A DNA stretch of 64,000 bases from Polaribacter reichenbachii (GTDB taxonomy: Bacteria > Bacteroidota > Bacteroidia > Flavobacteriales > Flavobacteriaceae), in contig NZ_CP019419.1 of NCBI RefSeq assembly GCF_001975665.1, positions 2,170,001-2,234,000 of the forward strand, written 5' to 3'. This document shows, one piece after another, positions 8,701-19,127 of this stretch. A program made the translations under genes and the position numbers. The stretch's first letter is position 1. Each line of letters starts with the position of its first letter. The notes below the pieces were generated by a model, which was not told the origin of the DNA, did not search any database, and was given only the letters and a program-made list of their open reading frames with translations.

Positions 8701-11700
8701 CTTATGTTTTTGTAAATGGCTCTTGTTTTATTAGGTTCTAAATTGGTAACACTTAAAGTAACAGATTGTTCGTTTTGCAATTGTACAGAAGTAGAACCTT
8801 GCAAGCGCTCACGCTCAATACCTGGAGGTTGTATGTAGCTACCATTGTTTTGTTCTATACTTACTACACCAACTTCGAAATTTTCTAGTTCTGTTTGATC
8901 TAAATCTCTATCTGGGTCAATAGTAGGATCTATAGTTTTTGTATAACGTCTCCAATCTCCACGAACCAAATCTAACTCACCAAAACGAATAACTACTGGT
9001 ATTTTAAAATTGGTTAAATACATTCTTACAAAACGAATGCTATTAAAGTCAGAAATTCCGTTTACAGAAATTCCGTTTCTAATTGGTACTCTAAACTGAT
9101 ACCATTTTGTTTCTTGAGTATTTCCGTTTTCAAGAGTTACAGAAGTTGTTTTTTCATCTACAATATAATTCCTACCTTCCTGTAATTCATTTCTATCCAT
9201 AGAAATTTTATACTCATAATAACTCTCAACAGTATTCATTGTTTGATCTTTGTTGATGTCTTCTACATCTGGATAAGTTGTAGATGAAGTAGGATAAGTT
9301 TCTGGAGATTGATTTAAAGTAGGTGAGTTTCCTTGCGTGTTATTGTAATCTTTATATCTGCTGATAATTGATGCATTTATGGCATCTAAATTACCGCCTC
9401 TAAAAAAATGAAAGTTATCTGCTGCAGGATCTGCCAAACTACTATAAATACCAATGTCTGCTAAACTACTTTCTTCAAGGTCATTTAAACCATCAAAACC
9501 AACATCTTGATTAGTTCTTGCTGTATCATCTTCGCTAAAAGCATAAATTATTGACGGATTTCTGGGTACATCTCCCCAAATGGTTCTGTTTACATTAACT
9601 GTATTTACTTTTGCTCCATCTTCGGGTAAACCATTCTCGAACATTTTTCGATTATCCTTTACAATATCTTCGGATATATTTCCAAGATTGATATATAAAT
9701 CTCCCACTTGATTCGAAACATCATTAGGATTTACACCTGGAGGTAAACCTTCTTCTTCTGTAATCGAATAATTTTGATAAGGATCCATAATCCAAAACTG
9801 AATGTATTCAACATTGGCTTGATCAAAATTATTTGTATTTAAAGGACGCATAATTCCACCCCAGTTTTCTTCTGGTTTAAGTAAGGTAACTTTATTGTTT
9901 GCTACATCAACATTTGCTTCAGTTGTGTTTTGGTTAAAATTATAAGAACCTCTTTCTTGCGGAAAATAAGCTAAATCTAAAGTTCTAATAAGTGTGTTTT
10001 GAGTAATGTCAAACTGCTGATCAGGAAAAAGTTCGCTGTAATTAATTTGTCTTGTTTCTGCTCTAGATTGTTCGTCTGCATTAATACTTGCAGGTGTATC
10101 TCCTAAACCATAAAAAATTTGATCTATACTATACCAAGCTAATTTTCCTCTTTTATTATTGTAATCTAAATCGCTACTATTACCATTAAAACGATCATCA
10201 GTTTCGTTTCTAGGTGTACTTGCCTCATACCAATCTAAAGCAGATAATAAACTAATTGGTATCTGAGAAGCTTCAAAATCATCAATATAAGAGGTAGCTG
10301 CACCAGCAACGTCAATGCCACTTGGTGTTCCAGGTAATAAATATGCCATATCTGCTCTTACAGATAAATTAGAAGGTACATCAGTATCTACAAAAGGTAA
10401 TTTATTTGCCAATTTAGTAAAGTAAGGTACTTCTGTAGAGTAATCTATGTTAACCCCAAACATAGTGTTATTTATTGGCTCTGCACCAAAATTAACTTTG
10501 GGTGTTAAAGGTCTTTCATTTACATTTAAAACGGTAGCACCTACTATAAATTCATCAGAAAATTTATGTTCTACATCAATACCCATAAAGGTTTTTCTTT
10601 GTTGATTAAACACAGCATTATTTTCTGTAGATACGCTTATAGGGGTTCCAGAAGCTTGTAAACCTGGGTCTATAATTTGTACTCTACCTAAAGAATAATC
10701 TACGACATAATCTACACCTTCTACAAGTTGTTTGCCACCAGCAGTAACTTTTACAGATCCTCTAGGCACATTAAATGCGCCAATAGGAATTCCCCCAGCA
10801 CTTTCTGATTTAAAGTATCCTTTTAAAAAGTATTTGTCTTTATTTTGATAGTTATTTTTAATATTGATTTTTGTGTTTAAATACAGTTCTTTAAAAAGGT
10901 ATTCACTATCTAAGTTTTCATCTAAACCAACATCACTAGGGTTACTATTGTTTAAAACTAAATCGTTACCAAAAGGTTCTGGTTCTGGAAAAATAACATA
11001 TCCGTTTTCAGAAATTACAGTTATTCCTTCTACATAATCGAAATAACCATCTGCATTTCTATATTGACTTTGGTCTAATTGATCTAATTTAAAAACTTGA
11101 ATTAGAGGTAAATTAGGAATGTTAGCTGTATTTGCATTTTGTAAAACATTAGATGCTATACCTGTTTCATCATCTCTGTACTGAATTTCGAAACGAAAAC
11201 CATCTTGAGATAATGGATATGCGCCTAAAGCATAAACATTTTTCATCATTAAACGCCAGATTGGAAATGATTCTGTTTCTCCTGTTGTAGCGTTTTCGCG
11301 ATTGGTTTGTAAAATTTCTGAACGTAATAACTTAACAGCTAAATTATCTGGTGCTTGTATACCATCATTAGAAAATTCACCAACTTTAAAAGATTTTTCA
11401 GAAGTTCCGTTTACAGAACCCGCAACTGTATACTCGTAAGCTACTGCTAAAACTTCACCATCATTTAATCTTCTATTTAAAGAAATGTAACCTAATTGAG
11501 AGTTTAAAGTATATTCGTTAGTACTTAATTTTCTAGCATTTTCTAGCATTGAGTAATCTGTACCAGAGGTCATATTAAAATTACTCCTTAAGGTATTTTC
11601 TACATTAGAAACATCTCTAATGCCCGCCAAAACTGCATCAGTATAAATATTGTTAGCATTATTTTGTGGTAAAAATAATTGCTCACCATTAGCATTAATA

Positions 11701-12866
11701 CTAATAGGGTTATTAGAGTTTGTTACAGTACCAGGGTCTGCAACTAAATTTCTGTAAAAATCATTATTAGCATTTGGGTTATCAGTTTCACCTATATCTG
11801 CAAGTGCAACAATACTTCTAAAATCTTCTGTAGTAGCATTTCTGTTGGTAATCCAAACTTCAATTCTAGTAATATTTACTTGGCTACTAATTAATGGGTA
11901 TTGCTTTAAAGAATTTGCATAATTATCAATAAAAAACTGCGATAAGAAAAAGTGTCTGTCATTATCATAATCTGTAGCCAATAATTCAAATTCTTCTATA
12001 GAGGCACCAGCTTCTGCAACAACTGTTTTACTTTCAGAGTTTTGTTGCGAAAAAACAGCAGTAACACTGGTGTTACCAAATTGTAGTTTGGTTTTTACAC
12101 CAAATAAGCTTTGTGCACCATTAATTAAAGAGTTTTTAATTGGCATTGCAATATTACCAGCTTCAATACCTTGTATAATATCGTCTTCTGTAGGCGAATA
12201 ATCAATTTTTACTAAGTTTTGAAAATCGAAAGTAGATTGTGTGTCGTAATTAGCTGTAAATTCTAAACGTTCACCAACTTTAGCACGAATACTTGCATTT
12301 ATTTGCTGATCAAAATCAAAAGTAAAACTACTTCTGTTTTCTTCGGATATTTGTGGGTTTTCTGTATTCTGATAAATAACACCTAGTTTCAAGTTCAGAT
12401 TACCTGTTGGAGTTACTTTTACAGTGTTTCCACCAAAAATGGATTCGAAAAACTTAGAATTTACATAATACTCAGGTAATAAATCTCTTTGTGCAGCTGC
12501 AGCACCTTTTTTCTTACTATTAGTTGCACTTACTTTGTCTTTAAAATACTGTAACATATCTCGTTTTAAACGATATTGCGCGTATTCCTTTTGCGTTAAA
12601 AAAATAGGAGTTTTGGTGTAATAATCACCAATTTTTTCGATTATTACGTATTTGTTTAAAGCCTTATCAAAAATAACTTCCTTTTCTGCTAAATCATCTA
12701 AGAAAAGTCCTCCTTTTTGGGTGTTGTTAAAGTCGTATCTTAAGTTTAAAGTGTCTTTTTTTACTTCAGTTGAATCTTTACTTTGTGTAGTTTGAGCGTG
12801 TATTGATAAATTTACTGAAAAAGTAAATAGAACTATTGCAATTATTTTTTTTAATAATCTAATCAA
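5715..12866 (-). CDS. sprA: T9SS outer membrane translocon protein SprA (SOV)
   Basis: SprA is the giant 36-strand barrel that forms the protein-conducting channel of the type IX secretion system, used for secretion and, in gliding species, for adhesin export. This protein has 2383 residues, the expected length. It has a signal peptide (ending SIHAQ) and SprA N-terminal-type domains with [22 protein letters not shown], a [18 protein letters not shown] segment, [19 protein letters not shown] in the middle, and a C-terminal barrel ending [19 protein letters not shown]. It lies 4 bp downstream of ruvA. The other T9SS core genes (gldK-N, porV, sov partners) are not in the window; a T9SS cargo is at 27.6 kb. 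Confidence 0.97.
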   Translation of the reverse strand: MIRLLKKIIAIVLFTFSVNLSIHAQTTQSKDSTEVKKDTLNLRYDFNNTQKGGLFLDDLAEKEVIFDKALNKYVIIEKIGDYYTKTPIFLTQKEYAQYRLKRDMLQYFKDKVSATNSKKKGAAAAQRDLLPEYYVNSKFFESIFGGNTVKVTPTGNLNLKLGVIYQNTENPQISEENRSSFTFDFDQQINASIRAKVGERLEFTANYDTQSTFDFQNLVKIDYSPTEDDIIQGIEAGNIAMPIKNSLINGAQSLFGVKTKLQFGNTSVTAVFSQQNSESKTVVAEAGASIEEFELLATDYDNDRHFFLSQFFIDNYANSLKQYPLISSQVNITRIEVWITNRNATTEDFRSIVALADIGETDNPNANNDFYRNLVADPGTVTNSNNPISINANGEQLFLPQNNANNIYTDAVLAGIRDVSNVENTLRSNFNMTSGTDYSMLENARKLSTNEYTLNSQLGYISLNRRLNDGEVLAVAYEYTVAGSVNGTSEKSFKVGEFSNDGIQAPDNLAVKLLRSEILQTNRENATTGETESFPIWRLMMKNVYALGAYPLSQDGFRFEIQYRDDETGIASNVLQNANTANIPNLPLIQVFKLDQLDQSQYRNADGYFDYVEGITVISENGYVIFPEPEPFGNDLVLNNSNPSDVGLDENLDSEYLFKELYLNTKINIKNNYQNKDKYFLKGYFKSESAGGIPIGAFNVPRGSVKVTAGGKQLVEGVDYVVDYSLGRVQIIDPGLQASGTPISVSTENNAVFNQQRKTFMGIDVEHKFSDEFIVGATVLNVNERPLTPKVNFGAEPINNTMFGVNIDYSTEVPYFTKLANKLPFVDTDVPSNLSVRADMAYLLPGTPSGIDVAGAATSYIDDFEASQIPISLLSALDWYEASTPRNETDDRFNGNSSDLDYNNKRGKLAWYSIDQIFYGLGDTPASINADEQSRAETRQINYSELFPDQQFDITQNTLIRTLDLAYFPQERGSYNFNQNTTEANVDVANNKVTLLKPEENWGGIMRPLNTNNFDQANVEYIQFWIMDPYQNYSITEEEGLPPGVNPNDVSNQVGDLYINLGNISEDIVKDNRKMFENGLPEDGAKVNTVNVNRTIWGDVPRNPSIIYAFSEDDTARTNQDVGFDGLNDLEESSLADIGIYSSLADPAADNFHFFRGGNLDAINASIISRYKDYNNTQGNSPTLNQSPETYPTSSTTYPDVEDINKDQTMNTVESYYEYKISMDRNELQEGRNYIVDEKTTSVTLENGNTQETKWYQFRVPIRNGISVNGISDFNSIRFVRMYLTNFKIPVVIRFGELDLVRGDWRRYTKTIDPTIDPDRDLDQTELENFEVGVVSIEQNNGSYIQPPGIERERLQGSTSVQLQNEQSVTLSVTNLEPNKTRAIYKNISVDLRRFKNLKMFMHLEGDEGFSGIVRLGTDLAENYYELEVPLTVSSGGNSQLDIWPEENNLDVLLEALGKVKLERDAIGASINEPYVSAEQVDLPYTITVKGNPTLAQLRTIVLGLKNTSLISRTGEVWFNELRSSDFDNEAGWAAIVNADANFADVANISLAGSMETVGFGNVEDRVSQRTLDETKQYDVSTSVSLGKVLTPKKWGLQIPMSYSVGETFIDPKYDPQYQDVELADAIEQNPNSEFSRDYTKRTSISFINVKKNRNPNSSKKPKFYDVENLAVSYSHNKEFHRDYNIEKYINENVMASAAYNFNFNSKPIELFKNSEKFKSKYWKFIKDLNINPIPTTLAINSRINRSYNEQQSRNLVEGLSAQPELKQRRFLFDWDYAVGFDLTKSLQMNFNASNSYIYDTFGSDEELQIFDDFFNTGRPNQYHQKLNGTYQLPLNKFPFLSFMKADYAYTADFDWQVSSQDETIAAQIGNVIQNANTHNINTTFSFEKLYKSIGFEKLLLTKSQRKNAKGKNIARIKPKKNLPIGKKILKTTWGILTSVKQGKISYTENNGQYLQGYDEGIGFLGGSPTAFAFGSQVDIRNKALTNGWLVNPRSLTDDASTPDIDESAYYNKTYSRTHYNKLDYSFTVQPIKDLNIDIRGNKIQTKDLSQQLDVIENGTATGTIDYDIDTFETGNFSTSHSMFSTAFTNGDALFQTMKDYRSIIANRFATENPTVNPDGFGENSQQVLLPAFIAAYSGKSPNKVSTGLFRNIPIPNWTLRYNGFMKMKWFKKNFSSFVVSHGYKSSYTISSFTNNLQYKEDTAFTETNVAGNYEPEKLIASATLVDEFSPLIKVDMKMKNSFSFRGEIKRDRTLTMNFNNSTLTDIAGKEYIVGLGYVFKDVKMNTRFTGKKTTLKGDINLRTDVSLRDNLTQIRYVDEDNDQISGGQRLFSIKFTADYTLSSNLTASFYYNHQTSRYAISTTFPRQAINGGFNIVYNLGGN

Positions 12867-12870
12867 TTGA

Positions 12871-13452
12871 TTATAAATTTTTTAAGGCTAGTTTTATGAT
12901 TTTTTCTACGGATGCATCAGGGTTTTCCTTTAAAACAGCGTTTACAACTTTATCAGATTGTTTTTTGTGAAAACCTAAAACTTCTAAAGCAGATAACGCT
13001 TCATCTTTGTTCGTATTGCTTGTGTTTACAGAAACTTCATCAATATCAAACGTTTTTAAAATTTTATCTTTTAAATCGACAATAACTCTTTGTGCAGTTT
13101 TTGCACCAATACCTTTTACTGATTGTATTACAGCTACATTTTCTGACGCTATTGCGTTTTGTATTTCTTCTGATGTCATAGAAGAACACATAGTTCTTGC
13201 TATACTTGGCCCCACGCCAGAAACAGAAATAAGTAGTTTAAAAACTTCTCTTTCTGTTTTGTTAATAAACCCAAAAAGCGTGTGCGCATCTTCTCTTATA
13301 GATAAATGTGTGTATAAAACTACATTTTCATCTGCAGGTAAACTAGAAAAGGTATTTAAAGAAATGTGCAATAAATACCCAACACCATTACAATCTACAA
13401 CAACTTCTGTTGGATTCTTTTCAACTAACCTTCCTCTAACTTGTGTAATCAT
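12871..13452 (-). CDS. ruvA: Holliday junction branch migration protein RuvA
   Basis: RuvA binds Holliday junctions and loads the RuvB helicase. It has 193 residues with the N-terminal OB fold (MITQVRGRLVEKNPTEVVVDCNGVGY), tandem helix-hairpin-helix motifs (KLLISVSGVGPSIARTM and IQSVKGIGAKTAQRVIVDLKDKI), and the flexible C-terminal domain (DEALSALEVLGF). It sits 26 bp after maeB and 4 bp before sprA, so the three form one transcription unit. RuvB and RuvC are not in the window. Confidence 0.97.
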   Translation of the reverse strand: MITQVRGRLVEKNPTEVVVDCNGVGYLLHISLNTFSSLPADENVVLYTHLSIREDAHTLFGFINKTEREVFKLLISVSGVGPSIARTMCSSMTSEEIQNAIASENVAVIQSVKGIGAKTAQRVIVDLKDKILKTFDIDEVSVNTSNTNKDEALSALEVLGFHKKQSDKVVNAVLKENPDASVEKIIKLALKNL

Positions 13453-13478
13453 AGATTGTTTTTCTAAGCTCTAAAATA

Positions 13479-15758
13479 CTATTTTTTATTCTTTTCCCTT
13501 TGCTGCGCATCAACACAAGCCAATGCAGCCATATTTACCATTTCATCTACACTAGAGCCTAGTTGTAAAACGTGTACAGCTTTGCTTAATCCTAAAATTA
13601 CTGGACCAATAGAATCTGCACTTTCCACTTGTTTTAATAACTTATAAGTGATGTTTGCTGATTCTAAGTTCGGGAAAATTAGAATATTTACTTTTTTGCC
13701 ATTCAATTTAGAAAAAGGAAACTCTTTGGCTAACATTTCTGGATTTAAAGCAAAATCTGCCTGTAATTCTCCATCTACAACTGCATTAGGAAAATGACGA
13801 TGAATATAAGAAACTGCTTCTCTAATTTTCTTAGAAGTTTCTGTGTTCGATGATCCGAAGTTAGAAAAAGACAACATAGCAACATTTGGTTTCATACCAA
13901 ACATTTTTGCTAAATTAGATGTCATTTGCGAAATCTTAACTAAATCTTTTGCACTCGGACTAATATTAATAGTTGTATCTGCCAAAAAGATTGGACCTCT
14001 TTTGGTTAACATTAAATTACATGCAGCTACTTTAGAAATGCCTTTGTCTTTTTCAATAAGTTCTAAAATAGGTTTTACTACAGTTGGGTAAGGTCTAGAA
14101 TAACCTGTAATTAAAGCATCAGCTTCGTTTTCGTTAACCATCATTGCAGCAAAATAATTACGCTCTCGCATTAATTTTTTTGCTTCAGTTAACGTTCTAC
14201 CTTTTCGTTGTCTAGTTTTCCAGTAAGCTTCTCCAAAACGATTTCTTCTTTCTCTTTCTTCGTCTGTTTTTGGGTCAAAGATTGGTACATCTCCTGTAAA
14301 ACCAATTTCTTCTTTTAATGCAAGAATAACTTCTTTTCTACCTAATAAAATAGGGTCTCCAAGTTTTTCTTCGTGTACTCTTTGTGCTGCTTTAAGTACA
14401 TCTAAATGATCTGCTTCTGCAAAAACAATACGCTTTCTATTACTTTTTGCTCTGTTATGAATTAAACGAATCTCTTTGCTACCAGAGCCAGAACGTTCCA
14501 TTAATTCTTCTCTATATCTATTCCAATCTGTAATTGGTTCTAGTGCAACTCCAGAATCCATAGCTGCTTTTGCAATTGCTGGTGGAATTTCGTAAATTAA
14601 TCTAGGGTCAAAAGGTTTAGGAATAATGTATTCTCTACCAAATGTTAAGTTTATTTCGTCATAAACGATGTTTACTTGCTCAGGAACCGATTTTTTTGCC
14701 AAATCTGCCAAAGCGCAAACAGCAGCCATTTTCATTTCTTCGTTAATTTTAGCAGCTCTAACATCTAAAGCACCTCTAAAAATAAAAGGAAATCCAAGTA
14801 CATTATTTACTTGATTAGGATGATCTGATCTACCAGTTGCCATAATAATATCTGCTCTTGTAGCAACAGCTAAATCATAATCTATTTCTGGTGTTGGATT
14901 TGCCATTGCAAATACAATCGGGTTTTTAGCCATAGATAAAAGCATTTCTGGAGTAACAATATTCCCCATAGATAAGCCAATAAAAACATCGGCATTTTGC
15001 ATTGCTTCATCTAAAGTATTTAAGTCTTTATCTGTTGCAAATTCTGCTTTTTGCGATGTTAAATTACCTCTGTCTTTTCTGATAACACCCTTGCTATCGC
15101 ACATTACAATGTTTTCTCTTTTTGCACCTAGCTTTAAATACAAGCGAGTACAAGAAATTGCAGCTGCTCCAGCACCATTTACTACGATATTTACTTTAGA
15201 AATATCTTTTTGGGTAATTTCTATAGCGTTTTTTAAAGCAGCAGCAGAAATAATTGCAGTTCCATGCTGATCATCGTGCATTACAGGAATATCTAACTCC
15301 TCTTTTAACCTTCTTTCTATTTCAAAAGCTTCTGGGGCTTTAATATCTTCTAAGTTAATTCCACCAAAAGTAGGTGCAATTGCTTTTACAGTTTCTACAA
15401 ATTTATCTACATCTGTAGCATCTACTTCAATATCAAAAACATCAATATCAGCAAAGATTTTAAATAGTAAACCTTTACCTTCCATAACTGGTTTTGAGGC
15501 TTCAGGCCCAATATTACCCAACCCTAAAACTGCAGTTCCGTTAGAAATCACTGCAACTAAATTTCCTTTAGATGTGTATTTGTAGGCATTGTTTTTGTCT
15601 TTTTCTATTTCTAAACAAGGCTCTGCAACACCAGGAGAATACGCTAATGTTAAATCGTGCTGAGTTGCATATTTTTTTGTTGGTATTACCTCAATTTTAC
15701 CAGGTTTTGGTTTTGCGTGGTATAATAAAGCTTCGTGTCGTTTTCTAGAATCGCTCAT
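13479..15758 (-). CDS. maeB: NADP-dependent malic enzyme with C-terminal phosphotransacetylase-like domain (MaeB type)
   Basis: It decarboxylates malate to pyruvate with NAD(P) reduction. At 759 residues it is the hybrid MaeB type: malic enzyme domain at about 1-425 (LTLAYSPGVAEPCLEI, HDDQHGTAIISAAAL, Rossmann VNGAGAAAISC) and a phosphate acetyltransferase-like domain at about 430-759 (RKRIVFAEADHLDVLKAAQ, ADTTINISPSAKDLV). In known MaeB enzymes the latter domain is regulatory, responding to acetyl-CoA, rather than catalytic. It heads the leftward block with ruvA and sprA, and has a well-formed promoter. Confidence 0.96.
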   Translation of the reverse strand: MSDSRKRHEALLYHAKPKPGKIEVIPTKKYATQHDLTLAYSPGVAEPCLEIEKDKNNAYKYTSKGNLVAVISNGTAVLGLGNIGPEASKPVMEGKGLLFKIFADIDVFDIEVDATDVDKFVETVKAIAPTFGGINLEDIKAPEAFEIERRLKEELDIPVMHDDQHGTAIISAAALKNAIEITQKDISKVNIVVNGAGAAAISCTRLYLKLGAKRENIVMCDSKGVIRKDRGNLTSQKAEFATDKDLNTLDEAMQNADVFIGLSMGNIVTPEMLLSMAKNPIVFAMANPTPEIDYDLAVATRADIIMATGRSDHPNQVNNVLGFPFIFRGALDVRAAKINEEMKMAAVCALADLAKKSVPEQVNIVYDEINLTFGREYIIPKPFDPRLIYEIPPAIAKAAMDSGVALEPITDWNRYREELMERSGSGSKEIRLIHNRAKSNRKRIVFAEADHLDVLKAAQRVHEEKLGDPILLGRKEVILALKEEIGFTGDVPIFDPKTDEERERRNRFGEAYWKTRQRKGRTLTEAKKLMRERNYFAAMMVNENEADALITGYSRPYPTVVKPILELIEKDKGISKVAACNLMLTKRGPIFLADTTINISPSAKDLVKISQMTSNLAKMFGMKPNVAMLSFSNFGSSNTETSKKIREAVSYIHRHFPNAVVDGELQADFALNPEMLAKEFPFSKLNGKKVNILIFPNLESANITYKLLKQVESADSIGPVILGLSKAVHVLQLGSSVDEMVNMAALACVDAQQREKNKK

Positions 15759-15785
15759 GCTTATTTTTAATTTCTATGTAGTTCA

Positions 15786-15815
15786 CAAATATAGGGCTTT
15801 CATATAAAGAGCAAA
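15786..15815 (-). promoter_or_regulatory. Bacteroidota promoter of maeB-ruvA-sprA block
   Basis: On the minus strand TTTG (15812-15815) and TATATTTG (15786-15793) are 18 nt apart, a complete match to the Bacteroidota consensus. The predicted start lies about 20 nt before the maeB ATG. Confidence 0.8.
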
Positions 15816-15984
15816 GCAATTTTCAACTTTTTAGATGTCGATTTTTTATTGTAAATCGTTGTCAATTAAACGCAACCTACGTTTGGTTTTTTTAACAATT
15901 TAAAATCATAGGCAACTTTTGGTATTGTTATTGTGTCTTAATTTTTTAAGAAATTATTGTATGTTGTTTAACAAATTTTAAAGA

Positions 15985-16012
15985 TTTGCTTAAATAAGAA
16001 ACTTTAAGTTTG
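15985..16012 (+). promoter_or_regulatory. Bacteroidota promoter of DUF5686 gene
   Basis: TTTG (15985-15988) and TAAGTTTG (16005-16012) are spaced 16 nt apart, 24 nt before the start codon. The spacing is slightly short. Confidence 0.6.
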
Positions 16013-16036
16013 TGAAAATCAACCAAAAAAGAATCT

Positions 16037-18514
16037 ATGAAAAAAACATTACTATCACTATTTGTGTTATTGATTTCGTCAATGACAATTGCTCAAGTAA
16101 AAGGAAAAATTACAGACACTAAAAACGAACCACTCTCTTTTGTAAGTATTTATTTAGATAAAACTACAAAAGGTACAACCTCTAATGATAATGGAGATTA
16201 TTTTTTAGAAACCAATAAGTTAGGAAAACAAATTATCGTTTTTCAATTTCTAGGCTACAAAACATTAAAAAAAGAAGTGAATATTACTTCTTTTCCTTTT
16301 GAATTAAATGTAAAGTTAGAACAAGAAAATATTCAATTAGATGAAATTTCTATCTCTACAAAAGAGAATCCTGCAGATAGAATTATTAGAAATGTAATAG
16401 CTAATAAAGATAAAAACACAGACAAATACGCAAATTATACTGCTAAATTTTATTCTAGAGGATTAACCAGAATTAAAGATTTACCTAAAAAATTTCTTGG
16501 TCAAGAAGTAGGGGATTTAGGTGGAGGATTAGATTCTACAAGAAGCGGAATTATTTACTTGTCTGAAACTTTTTCTAATATATCATTTCAGAAAAAACCT
16601 AAAAAATTTAAAGAAATAATTACTGCTTCTAAGGTTTCTGGAGAAGATAATGGAGTAAGTTTTAATAGAGCAGAAGAATCTGATATTAATTTATACAACA
16701 ATAGTATTGAGGTTTTTAATAATTTAATTTCGCCTATTTCTACAAATGCTTTTAGTTATTATCAATATAAATTAGAAGGTACATTTTACGATAAAAATGG
16801 TAAACTCATCAACAAAATAAAACTAATACCAAGGCGTAAAAACGATCGTGTTTTTGAAGGTTCTATTTATGTTGTAGAAGATGATTGGGCTTTATATGGT
16901 TCAGATTTAACAACTACAGGTGTTCAGGTAAATTTGCCTTTTATAAATTCTTTGGGTGTAAAACAGAGTTATAATTATTCTGATAAAGTTGATGCTTGGG
17001 TTTTAGTGACACAAAACATTGCTTTCGATATTAAGTTTTTAGGCTTTAAACCTCGTGGAAAGTTTTCTTATGTGTATTCAGATTACGACTTTAAACCTAA
17101 TTTTGATGAAAATACATTTACTAACGAAGTTTTATCATTTAAAGAAAATGCCACCAAAAAAGATTCTGTTTTCTGGAATACTTTAAGACCTGTACCATTA
17201 ACCAAAGAAGAAACTCAAGATTATGCTTTAAAAGACAGTATAAAAGTAGTTCGTAAATCAGAAAAGTTCTTAGATTCTATAGATAATAGATCTAATAAAT
17301 TCAAATTATTATCTCCAATAACTGGTTATAGTTATAGAAATACTTACGAAAAATGGTCTTTGTCTTTTAGGGGATTAATAGACGATTTTGGTTTTAATAC
17401 AGTTCAGGGGTTTAAGACTTCTTTAGGAGCAAGTTATTTTAAAAGGTTAAATGATAAAGGGAAATGGTGGAGTGCAGGTTTTGATGTAGAATATGGTTTA
17501 TCTGATAAAAGAGCCAGACCGACTTTTTATTTTAGTAAAAAATGGAATAATTTTTCTAGACCTAGAATGTATATTACAGGAGGTGTAACAACAGCTCAAT
17601 TTAATAGAAGAAATGCAGTTAATCCTTTAGATAATTTTGCGCTTTCTTTATTTAGAAGACAGAATGTACTTAAGATTTATGAAAAAGAATTTGCAAGAAT
17701 TGGCTATTCTGAAGAAATTAAAAACGGAGTATTTTTCTCATCATCTTTAGAATATGCGAATAGAAAACCACTTTTTAATACTACAAATTATTCGTTTGTA
17801 TCCGAAGAAAAATATCAACCTTATACCTCTAATAATCCTTTAGAACCAAATAATTTTACAAGTTCTGTTTTTACAGCGCATAAAATTGCGACATTAAATA
17901 TGGGATTAAGATTTGTTTTTGGTCAAAAATATTTAACCTATCCAGATAGCAAGTTTAATATTGGTAACGAAAAGTATCCTACATTAAATTTAAATTATAG
18001 AAAAACCTTTGCTGCTGATAATGCTGATTTTAATTCTGATGTATTAATAGCTACTTTAAGACAAGATGTAAATACAGGCAATTATGGCGAGTTATTTTAT
18101 AAAATTAGAGCTGGTGCTTTCTTAAAAAAGAAAGACATTCCGTTTATGGATAATTTGCAAGTTGTGGGTAATGAAATGTTTTTTACATCTGCAACAAATA
18201 GAAAAAATAATTTTGGTTTGTTAGAGTATTATCAATATTACACAAATGATAAATATGCAGAAGCGCATATAGAACATAATTTTAAAGGTGCTATTTTAGG
18301 TAGAATTCCGTTGATAAATAAAATGAATTTCCATTTAATTGGTAGTGCAAAAACAATGTTTATGTCTGATACCAAACCTTATTCAGAATATTCTGTTGGG
18401 TTAGATAATATTGGTTTTGGTAAATGGCGTTTGCTAAGAGTAGATTACGTAAAATCTGTAAATGGAGGTAATCGAAAAAGCGGATGGTTGTTTGGCTTAA
18501 ATATGTCTTTCTAA
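16037..18514 (+). CDS. DUF5686 outer membrane protein with carboxypeptidase-like regulatory domain
   Basis: This 825-residue protein has a signal peptide (ending SMTIAQ) and a CarboxypepD_reg-like domain at about 20-110 (VKGKITDTKNEPLSFVSIYLDKTTKGTTSNDNG in part). The long region that follows fits the DUF5686 family: PADRIIRNVIANK, TQNIAFDIKFLGFKPRGKF and a C-terminal beta-barrel. The protein ends in an aromatic outer-membrane residue (GWLFGLNMSF). The first domain resembles the N-terminal extension of Bacteroidota TonB-dependent receptors, but no plug domain follows. The function is not known. It is transcribed from its own promoter, and moaD lies 19 bp downstream. Confidence 0.88.
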   Translation: MKKTLLSLFVLLISSMTIAQVKGKITDTKNEPLSFVSIYLDKTTKGTTSNDNGDYFLETNKLGKQIIVFQFLGYKTLKKEVNITSFPFELNVKLEQENIQLDEISISTKENPADRIIRNVIANKDKNTDKYANYTAKFYSRGLTRIKDLPKKFLGQEVGDLGGGLDSTRSGIIYLSETFSNISFQKKPKKFKEIITASKVSGEDNGVSFNRAEESDINLYNNSIEVFNNLISPISTNAFSYYQYKLEGTFYDKNGKLINKIKLIPRRKNDRVFEGSIYVVEDDWALYGSDLTTTGVQVNLPFINSLGVKQSYNYSDKVDAWVLVTQNIAFDIKFLGFKPRGKFSYVYSDYDFKPNFDENTFTNEVLSFKENATKKDSVFWNTLRPVPLTKEETQDYALKDSIKVVRKSEKFLDSIDNRSNKFKLLSPITGYSYRNTYEKWSLSFRGLIDDFGFNTVQGFKTSLGASYFKRLNDKGKWWSAGFDVEYGLSDKRARPTFYFSKKWNNFSRPRMYITGGVTTAQFNRRNAVNPLDNFALSLFRRQNVLKIYEKEFARIGYSEEIKNGVFFSSSLEYANRKPLFNTTNYSFVSEEKYQPYTSNNPLEPNNFTSSVFTAHKIATLNMGLRFVFGQKYLTYPDSKFNIGNEKYPTLNLNYRKTFAADNADFNSDVLIATLRQDVNTGNYGELFYKIRAGAFLKKKDIPFMDNLQVVGNEMFFTSATNRKNNFGLLEYYQYYTNDKYAEAHIEHNFKGAILGRIPLINKMNFHLIGSAKTMFMSDTKPYSEYSVGLDNIGFGKWRLLRVDYVKSVNGGNRKSGWLFGLNMSF

Positions 18515-18533
18515 TCATTTATCTTTGTTGATT

Positions 18534-18776
18534 ATGAAAATAAAAACACTTTTTTTCGGAATTACATCAGATTTGGTAAATGCATCTGAATTAGAAATTG
18601 AGGTTGATGAAAATTCATCCGTAGAAAATTTTAAATCTATTTTAAAAGATGAGTTTTCTAGTTTAGAAAAAATTAATTCTTACGCAATTGCTGTAAATGA
18701 AGAATATGCAGAGAACGAAACTCTTTTAAAAGTAGGTGATGTTGTTGCTGTAATTCCGCCAGTAAGTGGAGGTTAA
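18534..18776 (+). CDS. moaD: Molybdopterin synthase small subunit MoaD (ThiS/MoaD fold)
   Basis: MoaD carries the thiocarboxylate sulfur used by MoaE to make molybdopterin. It has 80 residues with the ubiquitin-like fold and the essential C-terminal diglycine (AVIPPVSGG). The ATG at 18534 is preferred to a TTG three codons earlier. moaE follows on the same strand at 19.1 kb but is separated by an opposing gene. The other molybdenum-cofactor genes are not in the window. ThiS is the alternative, but the VIPPVSGG end and the nearby moaE favour MoaD. Confidence 0.9.
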   Translation: MKIKTLFFGITSDLVNASELEIEVDENSSVENFKSILKDEFSSLEKINSYAIAVNEEYAENETLLKVGDVVAVIPPVSGG

Positions 18777-18797
18777 AATCTTGTAATAGATTTTATC
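18775..18797. terminator. Weak bidirectional hairpin between moaD and DUF3817 gene
   Basis: A 7-bp AT-rich stem (AAAATCT with AGATTTT, loop of 6) overlaps the moaD stop codon and the stop codon of the opposing gene. The stem is weak, so this is tentative. Confidence 0.35.
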
Positions 18798-19065
18798 TTA
18801 AATATTTTTTATCAACATAAAAAGTACCAAAAGGAATGATTGAACAAAGTAAAACAATACCTAAAGTTTTGCTGTTCCAGTTCATTTCTTTTTTAATTAC
18901 GATAGCCAAAACAATATAAAGCATAAAAAGTAGGCCATGAGGCATACCTAACATTTTTACATAAGTTTCATCACCTTGAAAATATTTAATAGGTGTTGCA
19001 ATAAATAATAAAAGTAGGTAAGAGATTCCTTCTAAAAAACTAACAATTCTAAAAATGCTTTTCAT
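18793..19065 (-). CDS. DUF3817 small membrane protein
   Basis: A 90-residue protein with about three membrane helices. The N-terminal FRIVSFLEGISYLLLLFIATPIKY in part, then GMPHGLLFMLYIVLA, match DUF3817, whose members carry a Glu-Gly and a Pro-His motif inside helices. The function is not known. It lies against the moaD/moaE direction, and its promoter is back to back with that of moaE. Confidence 0.85.
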   Translation of the reverse strand: MKSIFRIVSFLEGISYLLLLFIATPIKYFQGDETYVKMLGMPHGLLFMLYIVLAIVIKKEMNWNSKTLGIVLLCSIIPFGTFYVDKKYLR

Positions 19066-19091
19066 TCTAATGTTCTAAAAATAATAAAGTA

Positions 19092-19099
19092 CAAAGATA
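19092..19099 (-). promoter_or_regulatory. -7 element of DUF3817 gene
   Basis: TATCTTTG on the minus strand, 26 nt before the start codon. It lies 13 bp from the divergent -7 element of moaE. Confidence 0.5.
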
Positions 19100-19112
19100 C
19101 ATTATGAATGAT

Positions 19113-19120
19113 TACTTTTG
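19113..19120 (+). promoter_or_regulatory. -7 element of moaE
   Basis: TACTTTTG ends only 7 nt before the moaE ATG, so the transcript would be leaderless or nearly so. Confidence 0.5.
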
Positions 19121-19127
19121 TTAAACT

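Noticed and set aside
13007..13474. 155-codon plus-strand ORF over ruvA
   Set aside because: It is antisense to ruvA, whose domains are all present, and shows no recognisable motif of its own.
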